A DNA stretch of 64,000 nt from Mycobacterium sp. E3251 (GCF_001666835.1 NZ_LZJF01000059.1:1-64000), one strand, 5' to 3'. Positions 26,688-38,313 are shown, numbered from the stretch's first letter. Made by a program: numbers and translations. Notes: a model not told the origin generated them from the letters alone.

Positions 26688-27872
26688 GTGGACCCAACTC
26701 GGCGCCGCACGCCGGACCGCAGGCAGTCGGCCGCGGCTGAACAGTGGTTCTTAGAGCGTGGGTTGCCGTCGGTGCTGACCCGGCGGGGCCGGTGGCGGCG
26801 GCTATGGCCACGCGCGGCGCCGGTGCTGGCGGCGTACGCGACGCTGCAGGCCTGCATCCTGCCTGTGTATCTGATCACCGGCGGCCATGACGTCGAAATC
26901 ACGGGCACACCAACGACTTCCGAATTGTTCGTGCTCGTCATCGTCGGCCTCAGCCTGCCGCTGATGGCGCTTGCGGGCTGGCTGGTGTCGCGATCACGAA
27001 ACGGGCGGGCACGCGCGACGATAGCGACGGCGTCGGTTGTGGTCGTAGCGTCCGTCGGGGTGGCGACCGGCGATGCCGCTCAACTGCCGCAGCAGGCCGC
27101 CGTCATTGCCGTCGTGCTGATCCTGACCGGCTTCGGCGTCGGTTCGGTGGTCGGCTGGGCGATGCGCATGATGTTGTCGCACTTCACGATGGTGGGCGCC
27201 CTGGCGGTCCGGGCGTTGCCCGTCGTGCTGCTCACCGCATTGGTCTTCTTCAACACCTACGTGTGGCTGATGGCCGCGACGATCAGCGGGAACCGGCTGG
27301 GACTGGCGATGGCGTTCCTGGTTTCCATCGCGGCGGCCTTCGTCATCTCCGCCACGGTCGAGCGGGTGCGGCCGATGCTCAAGTCGGCGGCGGTCCTGCC
27401 CGAAGACACCGAGCACCTGGCCGGCACGCCGTTCGCGGCGTTGACGGACACCCCGGACAGCGCCCCTTTGAAGAAGACGGAACGCCTCAACGTGGTGTTC
27501 GTTCTGGCCGCATCCCAACTGGCGCAGATCCTGGTGGTGGCAGTGGTCACCGCCACCATCTACCTGATTCTCGGCCTGATCGTGTTGAGCCCCGAACTGC
27601 TCAACGAATGGACCCACACCTACAAAAGCACCGCGACCGTGTTGGGCTTCACGCTGCCGGTCCCGGATTCGCTGGTGCACATGAGTCTTTTCCTGGGGGC
27701 CCTGACCTTCATGTACATCAGCGCCCGCGCGGCCGGCGACGCCGAATATCGGTCCACCTTCCTGGACCCGCTGATCGGTGACCTGCATGCCACGCTGATC
27801 GCCCGCAACCGCTACCGCGGCGCGGTCGCGCCGTCCGCGCTTGCTGTTGACGGCACCGACGGTAGTGACTAA
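26688..27872 (+). CDS. Polytopic membrane protein of unknown function (Rv2113 type)
   Basis: 394 residues from a GTG start. After a basic N-terminus (about 45 residues) there are about eight hydrophobic helices, in two blocks separated by a hydrophilic stretch near 225-265. No transporter or enzyme motif is visible. It is divergent from dop (88 bases) and followed after 9 bases by the Rv2114-type gene, so the two are probably co-transcribed. It stays inside the proteasome gene cluster as in M. tuberculosis, but no functional link is known to me. Confidence 0.85.
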   Translation: MDPTRRRTPDRRQSAAAEQWFLERGLPSVLTRRGRWRRLWPRAAPVLAAYATLQACILPVYLITGGHDVEITGTPTTSELFVLVIVGLSLPLMALAGWLVSRSRNGRARATIATASVVVVASVGVATGDAAQLPQQAAVIAVVLILTGFGVGSVVGWAMRMMLSHFTMVGALAVRALPVVLLTALVFFNTYVWLMAATISGNRLGLAMAFLVSIAAAFVISATVERVRPMLKSAAVLPEDTEHLAGTPFAALTDTPDSAPLKKTERLNVVFVLAASQLAQILVVAVVTATIYLILGLIVLSPELLNEWTHTYKSTATVLGFTLPVPDSLVHMSLFLGALTFMYISARAAGDAEYRSTFLDPLIGDLHATLIARNRYRGAVAPSALAVDGTDGSD

Positions 27873-27881
27873 CTTCACCGT

Positions 27882-28523
27882 GTGTCCGCCCCCGAATCCG
27901 ACCACGTCGGTAAACACGCGCTCGACCTGGCCGGAAAACGCTACGGCGAGGTGCTGCTGGTAACCGCCGGCGAGGCCGGCCCGCAGGCAACGGTCTACAA
28001 CAGCTTCCCGCTCAACGATTGCCCCGCCGAACTGTGGTCCGCGCTCGACCCGCACGCCATCGCCGCCGAAAACGGTGTGGCCGCAGCGCTGCTCAACGGT
28101 CCGCGGTACTGGCTGATGAACGCCATCGAGAAAGAGGCCCCAGGTCCGCAGGTGACCAAGACCTTCGGCGGCATCGAGATGATCCAGCAGGCGACGGTCC
28201 TGTTGTCCTCGATGAATCCCGCGCCCTACATCCCCAACAAGGTCAATCGCCACACGGTCTTCGTCTTCAACGCCGGACAACAGATCTACGAACTCATCGA
28301 CCCCCAGGGGCAGCACTGGGTGATGCAGACCTTGAGCCAGGTCGCCGACCCCAACCTGTCGCAAGCCGACCTGCCGCGCCTCGCCGACCGGCTCGACCTG
28401 CCGGCGGGGTGGACCTACCAGCCGCGTGTCCTCGCCGAGGAGCTGCGCGTGGACACCCGGACCCGCGCGGCCCAAGTGCTGCAGGACAATCTGACCAACA
28501 GCTACTCGCTGGTGACCGACTGA
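27882..28523 (+). CDS. Conserved protein of unknown function (Rv2114 type)
   Basis: 213 residues from GTG 27882. Soluble, with no signal peptide or membrane helix. Motifs include 'RYGEVLLVTAG', 'TVYNSFPLNDCP' and 'LNGPRYWLMN'. Orthologous to Rv2114; function not known to me. It is the second gene of a short operon and ends at a strong hairpin shared with the convergent mpa. Confidence 0.85.
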   Translation: MSAPESDHVGKHALDLAGKRYGEVLLVTAGEAGPQATVYNSFPLNDCPAELWSALDPHAIAAENGVAAALLNGPRYWLMNAIEKEAPGPQVTKTFGGIEMIQQATVLLSSMNPAPYIPNKVNRHTVFVFNAGQQIYELIDPQGQHWVMQTLSQVADPNLSQADLPRLADRLDLPAGWTYQPRVLAEELRVDTRTRAAQVLQDNLTNSYSLVTD

Positions 28524-28544
28524 CGGCTGCCGAAGCCGCCGAAA

Positions 28545-28591
28545 CTTAAACCACGCACATCCGCCTCGGCGGGTCGCGTGCGTGGTTCAAG
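28545..28591. terminator. Bidirectional hairpin terminator between Rv2114-type gene and mpa
   Basis: A 14-bp stem with one A/C mismatch (CTTAAACCACGCAC against GTGCGTGGTTCAAG) encloses a second small hairpin (CCGCC-TC-GGCGG). It lies between two convergent genes, with the stops 22 and 26 bases from its ends, and can act on both strands. There is no long T-run, which is common in mycobacteria. Confidence 0.75.
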
Positions 28592-28616
28592 TGTCGCGGC
28601 GACGCGACTTAGAGCC

Positions 28617-30443
28617 CTACAGGTATTGGCCGAGGTTGGATTCGGTGTCGATGGCCCGCGATGCGCTCGAGCTCTTGCCGGTGACCAGCGTGCGGATGTA
28701 GACGATCCGCTCGCCCTTCTTACCCGAAATCCGTGCCCAGTCATCGGGGTTGGTGGTGTTGGGCAGGTCCTCGTTCTCGGCGAACTCGTCGACGATCGAG
28801 TCGAGCAGATGCTGGATGCGCAGACCCGGTTGCCCGGTCTCCAGCACCGACTTGATCGCGTTCTTCTTCGCCCGGTCGACGACGTTCTGGATCATGGCGC
28901 CGGAGTTGAAGTCCTTGAAGTACATAACTTCCTTGTCACCGTTGGCGTAGGTGACCTCCAGGAACCGGTTGTCGTCGATCTCGGCGTACATCCGCTCGAC
29001 GACCTTTTCGATCATCGCCCGGATGCAGGCCGCGCGGTCGCCCCCGAACTCGGCGAGATCGTCGGCATGCACCGGCAGCGTCTCGACCAGATACTTCGAG
29101 AAGATGTCTTGTGCCGCTTCGGCGTCGGGGCGCTCGATCTTGATCTTCACGTCCAGGCGGCCGGGCCGCAGGATCGCGGGGTCGATCATGTCCTCGCGGT
29201 TGGAGGCACCGATCACGATGACGTTCTCGAGCCCCTCCACCCCGTCGATCTCACTGAGCAGCTGCGGGACCACCGTGGTCTCGACGTCGGAGGAGACGCC
29301 GGTGCCGCGGGTCCGGAAGATCGAGTCCATCTCGTCGAAGAAGACGATCACCGGTGTTCCCTCGGACGCCTTCTCGCGGGCCCGCTGGAAGATCAGCCGG
29401 ATGTGCCGCTCGGTCTCGCCGACGAACTTGTTCAGCAGCTCCGGGCCCTTGATGTTGAGGAAGTAGGACTTCGCCTCGCGCGCGTCGTCCCCACGCACCT
29501 CGGCCATCTTCTTGGCCAGCGAATTCGCGACCGCCTTGGCGATCAACGTCTTCCCACATCCGGGCGGGCCGTACAGCAACACACCCTTGGGCGGGCGCAG
29601 CGCGTACTCCCGGTACAGCTCCTTGTGCAGGAAGGGCAGCTCCACGGCGTCGCGGATCTGCTCGATCTGGCGAGTCAGGCCACCGATGTCCTGGTAGCTG
29701 ACGTCGGGCACCTCCTCCAACACCAGGTCTTCGACCTCGGCCTTGGGGATGCGCTCGAACGCGTAGCCCGCCTTGGTGTCGACCAGCAACGAGTCGCCCG
29801 GCCGCAACTTGCGCGGCCTGGTGTCGTCGTTGAGCGCGTCGGGGTGCCCCTCGGGCAGGTCCTCGGCCACCAGCGGCTCCGCCAGCCACACGATGCGCTC
29901 CTCGTCGGCGTGACCGACAACCAACGCGCGGTGCCCGTCGGCCAACAGCTCACGCAACGTGGAGATCTCGCCGACCGATTCGTAGGTGCCGGCCTCGACG
30001 ACGGTCAGCGCCTCGTTGAGGCGAACCGTTTGACCCTTGCGCAACGACGCGACGTCGATGTTCGGCGAGCAAGTCAGGCGCATCTTGCGGCCCGAGGTGA
30101 ACACATCGACGGTGTCGTCCTCGTGCGCGCCCAACAACACGCCGTAACCGCTCGGCGGCTGCCCGAGCCGATCGACTTCCTCCCGCAACGCCAGCAGTTG
30201 CTGGCGCGCCTCTTTGAGCGTCTCCATCAACTTCGAATTGCGGGCCGCAAGCGAGTCGATACGGGCTTCGAGTTGATGCACATCGCGCGCGGAGCGGGCA
30301 CCACTCTGCCCGGCCGCATGCTCGAGTTGCTCGCGCAGCAGCGCTGCCTCGCGACGTAGTTCTTCCAATTCGGCAGCATCGCCGGGGGACATGCCTGACT
30401 CGCGGGGGGTACCGAATGATTCAGAACGCTCTGAGCCACCCAT
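28617..30443 (-). CDS. mpa: Proteasomal AAA+ ATPase Mpa
   Basis: 608 residues (Rv2115c has 609). It unfolds pupylated proteins and feeds them to the 20S core. A coiled coil spans about 20-95 ([18 protein letters not shown] ...), which captures Pup; tandem OB domains follow at about 98-245. The AAA module is at about 250-540, with Walker A '[14 protein letters not shown]' and Walker B '[10 protein letters not shown]'. The C-terminus ends GQYL, whose penultimate Tyr docks on PrcA. The frame is open over 200 codons upstream, but ATG 30443 has a strong ribosome site and gives the conserved N-terminus [11 protein letters not shown]. Confidence 0.97.
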   Translation of the reverse strand: MGGSERSESFGTPRESGMSPGDAAELEELRREAALLREQLEHAAGQSGARSARDVHQLEARIDSLAARNSKLMETLKEARQQLLALREEVDRLGQPPSGYGVLLGAHEDDTVDVFTSGRKMRLTCSPNIDVASLRKGQTVRLNEALTVVEAGTYESVGEISTLRELLADGHRALVVGHADEERIVWLAEPLVAEDLPEGHPDALNDDTRPRKLRPGDSLLVDTKAGYAFERIPKAEVEDLVLEEVPDVSYQDIGGLTRQIEQIRDAVELPFLHKELYREYALRPPKGVLLYGPPGCGKTLIAKAVANSLAKKMAEVRGDDAREAKSYFLNIKGPELLNKFVGETERHIRLIFQRAREKASEGTPVIVFFDEMDSIFRTRGTGVSSDVETTVVPQLLSEIDGVEGLENVIVIGASNREDMIDPAILRPGRLDVKIKIERPDAEAAQDIFSKYLVETLPVHADDLAEFGGDRAACIRAMIEKVVERMYAEIDDNRFLEVTYANGDKEVMYFKDFNSGAMIQNVVDRAKKNAIKSVLETGQPGLRIQHLLDSIVDEFAENEDLPNTTNPDDWARISGKKGERIVYIRTLVTGKSSSASRAIDTESNLGQYL

Positions 30444-30449
30444 GTTGCG

Positions 30450-30455
30450 CTCCTT
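30450..30455 (-). promoter_or_regulatory. Shine-Dalgarno that fixes the mpa start
   Basis: AAGGAG lies 6 bases before ATG 30443 and supports that codon against the many upstream in-frame alternatives. Confidence 0.8.
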
Positions 30456-30753
30456 TCCCACACCGAATTGGCGCGGTGGATACTTCAAAGCTACCGGCGA
30501 TTGACCAATGATGTGGGGAGTCAAATACCCACGAAAAGTTAAGATTTTTGTCTCGCTGGTAATCTCGGCCACTAATCTCGCTGATCGAAAGGGCCGCCGT
30601 GACCGCAAAAAGCCTCGCCACCGGCCCAGTCGGCTCAGCCGACGTCGGCGTGGCGAGCGCGGGTGTGAGTTCGGTTGCACCCGTTGGCCCGACCGCACGG
30701 CGGGTGCCCCTTTCGCGCAGCGCCCCAAACCCGCAGCCGGCCTGACCGACTGG

Positions 30754-31398
30754 ATGCACCGACACCTGTCCGCAACGTTGAGCGCCGCCACCATCCTGGC
30801 GGCGGTCGGACTCTCGGGATGTTCGTCGCACCAGCAACCCCGAATCGCCTCCTCCGTGCCCGCGGCGGCCCCTGCCACGTCGAGCACGGTCGTCATCTCT
30901 CCGACTACCCCGCTGCCGACGCCTGAAGCCCTTACCGACATCTTGACCCGGCTCGTCGACCCGAACGTACCCGGTATCAACAAGGTGAGTTTGGTCGAGG
31001 GCGCGACCCCGGAAAGCGCGGACACCCTGGGCAAGTTCTCCAACGCGTTGCGCGACAACGGCTACCTCCCGATGACCTTCGTCGCCCACGACATCGCCTG
31101 GTCGGACAAGACCCCCGCCGACGTGGTGGCGACCATCGACGTCAACACGGCCCAACCGGCAAACGGCAGCTTCCACTTCCCCATGGAATTCACGCCCTTC
31201 CAAGGGGGTTGGCAGTTGTCCCGGCGAACCGGCGAAATGCTGTTGGCGATGGGCAAGTCGCCGGCGGCGACCCCGCCCCCCAACCCGGCACCGGCTCCAC
31301 CTCCCGAGCCGGCCCCGGCACCCGCGCCGGCGCCCGCGCCACAACCCGCCCCCGCGCCGGCCCCGGAGCCCGGGCCGACCCCGAGTCCACCCGGTTGA
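30754..31398 (+). CDS. lppK: Lipoprotein LppK
   Basis: 214 residues from ATG 30754. The signal peptide [19 protein letters not shown] ends in the lipobox LSGC, so the mature protein is lipid-anchored at the outer face of the membrane. The body (about 60-170) matches Rv2116 LppK, with '[13 protein letters not shown]' and '[16 protein letters not shown]'. The last 45 residues are almost only Pro and Ala (PAPAP runs), longer than the M. tuberculosis tail, and probably span or bind cell wall. Function unknown. It is divergent from mpa. Confidence 0.93.
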   Translation: MHRHLSATLSAATILAAVGLSGCSSHQQPRIASSVPAAAPATSSTVVISPTTPLPTPEALTDILTRLVDPNVPGINKVSLVEGATPESADTLGKFSNALRDNGYLPMTFVAHDIAWSDKTPADVVATIDVNTAQPANGSFHFPMEFTPFQGGWQLSRRTGEMLLAMGKSPAATPPPNPAPAPPPEPAPAPAPAPAPQPAPAPAPEPGPTPSPPG

Positions 31399-31406
31399 CC
31401 CCCGGC

Positions 31407-31700
31407 ATGTGGATTGGCTGGCTCGAGTTCGACGTCTTGCTCGGTGACGTCCGGTCCCTCAAGCAGAAACGGTCGGTGATCCGCCCTGTCGTCGCCGAGC
31501 TGCGGCGCAAATTCAGCGTGTCGGCGGCCGAGACCGGTTCGCATGAGCTCTACCGGCGCGCGGGCATCGGCGTGGCCACGGTGTCCGCCGACCGGAGCCA
31601 CGCGGTCGACGTCCTGGATGCGGCCGAACGGCTGGTGGCAGCGCACCCCGAGTTCGAGCTGCTGTCGGTGCGGCGCGGCCTGCGGCGCAGCGACGACTAG
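31407..31700 (+). CDS. DUF503 family protein (Rv2117 type)
   Basis: 97 residues, as in Rv2117. Starts MWIGWLEFDVLLGDVRSLKQ, the DUF503 hallmark: a small ferredoxin-like fold found across bacteria, of unsettled role. The ATG lies 8 bases after the lppK stop, so the two are co-transcribed. It ends 7 bases before the convergent trmI. Confidence 0.92.
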   Translation: MWIGWLEFDVLLGDVRSLKQKRSVIRPVVAELRRKFSVSAAETGSHELYRRAGIGVATVSADRSHAVDVLDAAERLVAAHPEFELLSVRRGLRRSDD

Positions 31701-31707
31701 GCGCCCG

Positions 31708-32610
<903 letters not shown>

Positions 32611-32623
32611 CTACGCTGCGCTC

Positions 32624-33502
32624 ATGATCGACCAGCCGCAGACACGCGGGCGGCCGGCTGCGAAACCGGCGCTCTCCCCGTCGCGGGCGGCCGACTTCAA
32701 GCAGTGCCCGCTGCTGTACCGGTTCCGGGCGATCGACCGGTTGCCCGAGGCGCCGTCGGCCGCACAGCTGCGCGGCTCGGTGGTGCACGCGGCCCTGCAG
32801 CAGCTCTACGGCCTGCCCGCCGCCCAGCGCGGTCCCGACACCGCACTGTCGCTGGTCGAGCCGGCCTGGGAGCAGGTGATCGCCGCCGCGCCCGACTTGG
32901 CCGGTGAGTTCGATCCCGCGCAGCGCGGGCAGCTGATCGCCGAGGCCCGTGCGCTGCTCTCCGGCTATTACCGGCTCGAGGACCCGACCCGCTTCGACCC
33001 GCACTGCTGCGAAGAACGCGTGGAGGTCGAGCTCGCCGACGGCACGCTGCTGCGCGGGTTCATCGATCGGATCGACGTCGCCGCCACGGGCGAGCTGCGG
33101 GTGGTCGACTACAAGACCGGCAAGGCGCCGCCCGCCGCGCGGGCGCTGGCCGAATTCAAGGCGATGTTCCAGATGAAGTTCTACGCGGTTGCCCTGTTGC
33201 GCACCCGCGGCGTGCCGCCCACCCGGCTGCGGCTCATCTACCTCGCCGACGGCCAAGTGCTGGACTACTCGCCCGACCACGACGAGTTGCTGCGCTTCGA
33301 GAAGACCTTGATGGCGATCTGGCGCGCTATCCAATCCGCCGGGCAGACGGGCGATTTCCGCCCCAGCCAGTCGCGGTTGTGTGACTGGTGCCCACACCAG
33401 CAGCACTGCCCCTTGTTCGGCGGAACGCCGCCGAATTACCCGGGATGGCCGGAATACATACCCGCACAAGATGTTTCGCGTCAGGCCGAGCCGGCGGCGT
33501 GA
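32624..33502 (+). CDS. RecB/PD-(D/E)XK-family nuclease with Fe-S cysteine cluster (Rv2119 type)
   Basis: 292 residues. The nuclease core has 'GFIDRIDVAATG' and 'LRVVDYKTGKAPP', giving the Asp and Asp-x-Lys catalytic residues of the PDDEXK_1 family (Cas4/AddB/RecB C-terminal type). An early Cys in 'DFKQCPLLYRFR' together with three C-terminal Cys in 'CDWCPHQQHCPLF' form the four-cysteine set that binds a 4Fe-4S cluster in AddB and Cas4. No helicase domain is attached and there are no cas genes nearby, so a role in DNA repair is more likely than CRISPR adaptation. I chose ATG 32624 to leave the trmI start outside. Confidence 0.9.
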   Translation: MIDQPQTRGRPAAKPALSPSRAADFKQCPLLYRFRAIDRLPEAPSAAQLRGSVVHAALQQLYGLPAAQRGPDTALSLVEPAWEQVIAAAPDLAGEFDPAQRGQLIAEARALLSGYYRLEDPTRFDPHCCEERVEVELADGTLLRGFIDRIDVAATGELRVVDYKTGKAPPAARALAEFKAMFQMKFYAVALLRTRGVPPTRLRLIYLADGQVLDYSPDHDELLRFEKTLMAIWRAIQSAGQTGDFRPSQSRLCDWCPHQQHCPLFGGTPPNYPGWPEYIPAQDVSRQAEPAA

Positions 33503-33765
33503 CAGGTCGCTCACCAATAATGTGACCAGGGTCTCTGTCGCGTAACCGCCGACTAAGCAGCTCACCGCGAGTGCGGTATGCTGTTGACAACGTTGGCGCC
33601 GAACGGCTTGCCAGCACGTCGTGATCGATTCGTTATTTCTTCTCAGATCCCCGCGGGGCGCCGAGTCAGAGATGACCAGGTGCGCACCGCACAGCCTCGA
33701 GTCGCGGCGATCGATGTTGCCAGACGGGCAATCTCGCTACCACCGATGCTTAGGGACAATGAAAT
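33503..33765 (+). other. 263-base gap: probable promoter and long leader of the DEAD-box helicase
   Basis: No coding frame here looks real. TATGCT at 33577-33582 fits a -10 element; if it is used, the transcript would have a leader of about 175 bases before the helicase ATG. Long leaders are common for bacterial DEAD-box helicase genes, which often autoregulate or respond to cold. No clear -35 is seen. Confidence 0.35.
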
Positions 33766-35109
33766 ATGCTTGAAGACAAAACTTTTGCTCACCTCGGCGT
33801 GAGCCAGCCGTTGGTTGACGCGCTCGCTAAGGGCGGCGCTCACCGGCCGTTTCCCATCCAGATCGAGACCTTGCCGGATACCCTTGCGGGCCGTGATGTG
33901 TTGGGCCGCGGCAAGACCGGCAGCGGCAAGACGCTCGCGTTCTCGATCCCGCTGGTAAGCCGGCTCGATGCCGGTAACCGGCGGCCGGGCCGGCCGACCG
34001 GGCTGGTATTGGCCCCCACCCGTGAACTGGCGACCCAGATCGCCGCGACCATCGAGCCGCTTGCCGCGGTTCGGCGTCTGCGCGTGGTCACGATCTTCGG
34101 CGGGGTGCCGCAGCACAGGCAAGCCGCGGCGCTGAAGTCCGGGGTCGACATCGTCGTCGCCTGCCCGGGCCGCCTGGAAGACCTGATGAAGCAACGCATC
34201 ATCGATCTGAGCGCGGTGCAGGTCACCGTCATCGACGAGGCCGACCACCTCGCCGATCTGGGCTTCCTGCCCACCGTTACCCGTATCTTGGCGGCCACCC
34301 CGGCGACCGGCCAGCGGCTGCTCTTCTCGGCCACGCTGGACGCCGCGGTCGACACCCTGGTGAAGCGATTCCTCACCAGCCCGGTGACGCACTCGGTCGC
34401 GGACCCGGCGTCGCTGACCCCTGCGATGACACATCACCTCTTCTGTGTCGATGGGCCACAAGCCAAGAAGGACTTGGTACACCGGTTGGCCGCGGGAGAC
34501 TCGCGGCGGATCCTGTTCATGCGGACCAAACACCAGGCCCGCAAGCTGGCCCGGCAACTCACGCAGTCGGGTATCGCGTCAGTGGAGTTGCACGGCAACC
34601 TTTCCCAGGCCGTGCGCGACCGGAACTTGGCGGCGTTCGCGGCCGGACACGCGCGAGTGCTCGTCGCGACCGATATCGCCGCGCGCGGCGTGCACGTCGA
34701 CAACGTCGACCTGGTGGTCCACGTCGACCCGCCCGCGGAGCACAAGGCTTATCTGCATCGATCCGGCCGCACCGCCCGGGCCGGCGCCTCCGGTGACGTG
34801 GTCACCATCGCGCTGCCCGAGCAACGCCGCGACACCGAATCGATGATGCGCAAGGCGGCCATTCGCGCCGTTCCCCAACAGGTCACGGCGGCCTCCCCGG
34901 TCATCCACGCGCTGGCCGGCGAAGCCGCGCCCCGCAAGGTAGTCGCGCCCGCCTCGGCGCCGTCCCGCCGGCCCGGGCCGACCGCGGTTGCCGGTCACGG
35001 TCCGTCCGCCGCACGTAGCAGGCGACGCCGTTCCCGCCACCGCGTCGCGGTAGGCGGCTTACTCGACGGTGGCGACCCGCCACGCCCGACGGCGGCGACC
35101 CGCTTCTAG
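33766..35109 (+). CDS. DEAD-box ATP-dependent RNA helicase
   Basis: 447 residues. Complete superfamily II core: motif I 'GRGKTGSGKTLAF' (residue 45 region), Ia 'APTRELATQI', II 'VIDEADHLAD', III 'FSATLD', V 'ATDIAARGVHVD' and VI 'HRSGRTARAG'. The last 60 residues are basic and Pro/Arg-rich, likely for RNA binding. It should remodel structured RNA or ribosome intermediates, in the cytosol. It is similar to RhlE/CsdA-type helicases, but I cannot assign a name. M. tuberculosis has no helicase at this position (after Rv2119). Its stop overlaps the convergent oxidoreductase gene. Confidence 0.93.
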   Translation: MLEDKTFAHLGVSQPLVDALAKGGAHRPFPIQIETLPDTLAGRDVLGRGKTGSGKTLAFSIPLVSRLDAGNRRPGRPTGLVLAPTRELATQIAATIEPLAAVRRLRVVTIFGGVPQHRQAAALKSGVDIVVACPGRLEDLMKQRIIDLSAVQVTVIDEADHLADLGFLPTVTRILAATPATGQRLLFSATLDAAVDTLVKRFLTSPVTHSVADPASLTPAMTHHLFCVDGPQAKKDLVHRLAAGDSRRILFMRTKHQARKLARQLTQSGIASVELHGNLSQAVRDRNLAAFAAGHARVLVATDIAARGVHVDNVDLVVHVDPPAEHKAYLHRSGRTARAGASGDVVTIALPEQRRDTESMMRKAAIRAVPQQVTAASPVIHALAGEAAPRKVVAPASAPSRRPGPTAVAGHGPSAARSRRRRSRHRVAVGGLLDGGDPPRPTAATRF

Positions 35110-36488
35110 GCGAGCGGTGTCATCTCCTGCAGCATGGTGGGAATGAGCTCGCTGACGGTGGGATGGATGTGCATGGTGCGCGCGAGCGTCGTGTAGGGCG
35201 CCTTGGCCGACATCACGTCCAGGATTTCGTGGACGGCCTCGTCGCCGCCGACGCCGAAGATGGCCGCTCCCAGGATCTCCCGAGTCTCGGCATCGACCAC
35301 GACCTTCATGAAGCCTTGCGTCTCACCCTTTTCCACCGCCCGGCCGACCCTGGTCATCGGCCGCTTACCGACGAGCGCCTTGCGGCCCGACGCGCGCACC
35401 TGGTCGACGGTCATGCCGGCCCGTCCGAGCGGCGGGTCGATATAGAGCGCGTAGGTGGTGATGCGGTCGCTGACCCGGCGCGGGTCGTCATCGAGGAGGT
35501 TGGCGGCGACGATCTCGAAATCGTTGTAGGAGGTGTGGGTGAACGCCCCCTTACCATTGCAGTCGCCCATCGCCCAGATGTGGTCGACGTTGGTCTTGAG
35601 CTGGTCGTCGACGACGATGTAGCCGCGGGCGTCCGTCCGCACACCCGCCGCCTCAAGCCCCAGGTCGTCGGTGTTGGGTCGCCGGCCGACGGCCAGCAAC
35701 AGGTGACTTCCGGCGATGGGATCCGCACCCGCACTGGGCGTGAGTTCAAAACCGTTGCCGGTCTTGGCAACCCGAACGTCGTCGGCGCCGACGATGACGT
35801 CGATGCCCTCGTTCTCCAGGATGGACCGGACGGCCGCGGACACGTCCTCGTCTTCGCGGGACGCCAGGCGCGAAGCCCTCTCGACGACGGTCACCGGGGC
35901 CCCGAAGCGCCGGTACATCTGCGCGAACTCCAGCGCAATGTAGCCGCCCCCGAGGATGACGAGATGCGTTGGCAGCGTGTCGAGTTCGAGGATGGAGACG
36001 TTGGTGAGGAATTCGATGTCGGACAGGCCCGGGATGTCCGGCACCACCGCGCGGCCACCGACGTTGAGGAAGATCCGGTCGGCGTGCAGCACGTGTTGGC
36101 CCTTTTGTGAGTCCACCCGCAATGTGTGCGGATCCTCGAAACGGGCGTGCCCGCGAAAGACGGTGCAACCGGCCATGCCCGCCAGCCAGTCCTCGACGCC
36201 TTTGCGGTCGCCCAGCATGATGTCGTCTTTGCGCGCCTTGACTTTGGCCATGTCCACGCTGACCGGTCCGGCAGAAACCCCGAAGTCCGCACCCCGGCGC
36301 GCGAGGTGGGCGGCGTACGCGCTGGCCACCAGCGTCTTGGTCGGGATGCAGCCGGTGTTGACGCAGGTGCCGCCGATCAGCTTGCGTTCCACCAGCGCGA
36401 CACGCTGCCCCGCCGCCGTCAGTCGCCCTGCCAGCGGTGGGCCGGCCTGTCCGGCGCCGACGATGATGGCGTCGAAATGCTCTGTCAC
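35106..36488 (-). CDS. FAD-dependent pyridine nucleotide-disulfide oxidoreductase (mercuric-reductase-like)
   Basis: 460 residues, class I flavoprotein disulfide reductase. FAD-binding start 'DAIIVGAGQAGPPLAGRL', redox-active CVNTGC pair (Cys-x4-Cys, in GGTCVNTGCIPTKT) at about 43-48, NAD(P) site 'VILGGGYIALEFAQMY' near 177, and FAD motif 'VDHIWAMGDCNG'. The dimer-interface motif HIHPTVSEL near the C-terminus carries the His-Glu that activates the disulfide in partners. It lacks the extra N-terminal metal-binding domain and C-terminal Cys pair of true MerA, so mercury reduction is unlikely; the substrate is unknown. Its ATG overlaps the stop of the DUF4126 gene, so the two are coupled. Confidence 0.92.
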   Translation of the reverse strand: MTEHFDAIIVGAGQAGPPLAGRLTAAGQRVALVERKLIGGTCVNTGCIPTKTLVASAYAAHLARRGADFGVSAGPVSVDMAKVKARKDDIMLGDRKGVEDWLAGMAGCTVFRGHARFEDPHTLRVDSQKGQHVLHADRIFLNVGGRAVVPDIPGLSDIEFLTNVSILELDTLPTHLVILGGGYIALEFAQMYRRFGAPVTVVERASRLASREDEDVSAAVRSILENEGIDVIVGADDVRVAKTGNGFELTPSAGADPIAGSHLLLAVGRRPNTDDLGLEAAGVRTDARGYIVVDDQLKTNVDHIWAMGDCNGKGAFTHTSYNDFEIVAANLLDDDPRRVSDRITTYALYIDPPLGRAGMTVDQVRASGRKALVGKRPMTRVGRAVEKGETQGFMKVVVDAETREILGAAIFGVGGDEAVHEILDVMSAKAPYTTLARTMHIHPTVSELIPTMLQEMTPLA

Positions 36489-36994
36489 TTAACCGCCGTC
36501 AGCAGGTACTCCGTGAGCACGTGGCCCGTCGCCGCGGCGATGGCAAACCCGCCCACGATCGCGACGGCGTCCTCCAGCAGCGCGATGGGCAAGTCCTTTC
36601 CGGCCACGCCGGCAAGACGCTTGCGCGCCTGGTACCCGCCGAGGGTGCCGAGCACCGCGCCGATGACGCCGGCCCCGAGCGCGGTATAGGTCCAGTGCGG
36701 CCATGCCCCCAGCACCGCGCCCGCCAGCCCGCCCATGATGATCCGGGCGGCGAAGATCGGCGGCGCCGTGCGGGCCGGAGTCTTGGGCAGCTTGTCGTTG
36801 ACGAGTTCGCCGACGGCGAGAACGGTGAAGACGATGGCCGTGATGATGTTGGCCATCCAGGCCGCCCATGTGCCGTGCAAGTCGATCCAACCCAGGAAGG
36901 CGGCCCAGGCGACGACGGCGGGGGCCGTCAGCGAGCGCAACCCGGCGACGACACCGATCAACAAAGCCAGCAGCACGATAAGCGCGTGTGTCAC
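36485..36994 (-). CDS. DUF4126 membrane protein (Rv2120c type)
   Basis: 169 residues from GTG 36994, with four to five hydrophobic helices starting at 'ALIVLLALLIGVVAGLRS'. Member of DUF4126, function unknown. The frame extends 22 codons further, but a perfect AGGAGG 6 bases ahead of the GTG decides the start. Orthologous to Rv2120c and, as there, next to hisG. It is coupled by a 4-base overlap to the oxidoreductase gene. Confidence 0.88.
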   Translation of the reverse strand: MTHALIVLLALLIGVVAGLRSLTAPAVVAWAAFLGWIDLHGTWAAWMANIITAIVFTVLAVGELVNDKLPKTPARTAPPIFAARIIMGGLAGAVLGAWPHWTYTALGAGVIGAVLGTLGGYQARKRLAGVAGKDLPIALLEDAVAIVGGFAIAAATGHVLTEYLLTAVK

Positions 36995-37000
36995 GAAGAC

Positions 37001-37006
37001 CCTCCT
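37001..37006 (-). promoter_or_regulatory. Shine-Dalgarno deciding the GTG start of the DUF4126 gene
   Basis: AGGAGG lies 6 bases before GTG 36994; no comparable site precedes the longer in-frame start. Confidence 0.8.
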
Positions 37007-37117
37007 GAGGGAACGAACAGCCCGGCAATGGTCAGGGATGACGGCCCATGGGAGTGACACGGGCGAAACAGCCCTAGGCGGACGCTAACACAGCCGGGGT
37101 CACCGCACCCCGTTCGA

Positions 37118-38275
<1,158 letters not shown>

Positions 38276-38313
38276 TCACGGCGGTTTCCGCCGGTGACGT
38301 TTTGAGCCGCCGG

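Noticed and set aside
26994..28475. Minus-strand frame across the Rv2113- and Rv2114-type genes
   Set aside because: It spans two real plus-strand genes and their junction; composition is typical of a shadow.
28578..30359. 593-codon plus-strand frame opposite mpa
   Set aside because: Exact antisense of the well-supported Mpa sequence; no ribosome site and no family resemblance.
30444..31058. Upstream extension of the mpa frame
   Set aside because: It would overlap lppK completely, and ATG 30443 has the strong ribosome site and the conserved N-terminus.
32624..33502. Cas4 identity for the RecB-type nuclease
   Set aside because: The cysteine pattern fits Cas4 and AddB alike, but there is no array or other cas gene in the window; kept as a general RecB-family nuclease.
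35106..36488. True mercuric reductase (merA)
   Set aside because: Only the generic CxxxxC disulfide core is present; the heavy-metal-binding N-terminal domain and C-terminal cysteine pair are missing, and there are no other mer genes.
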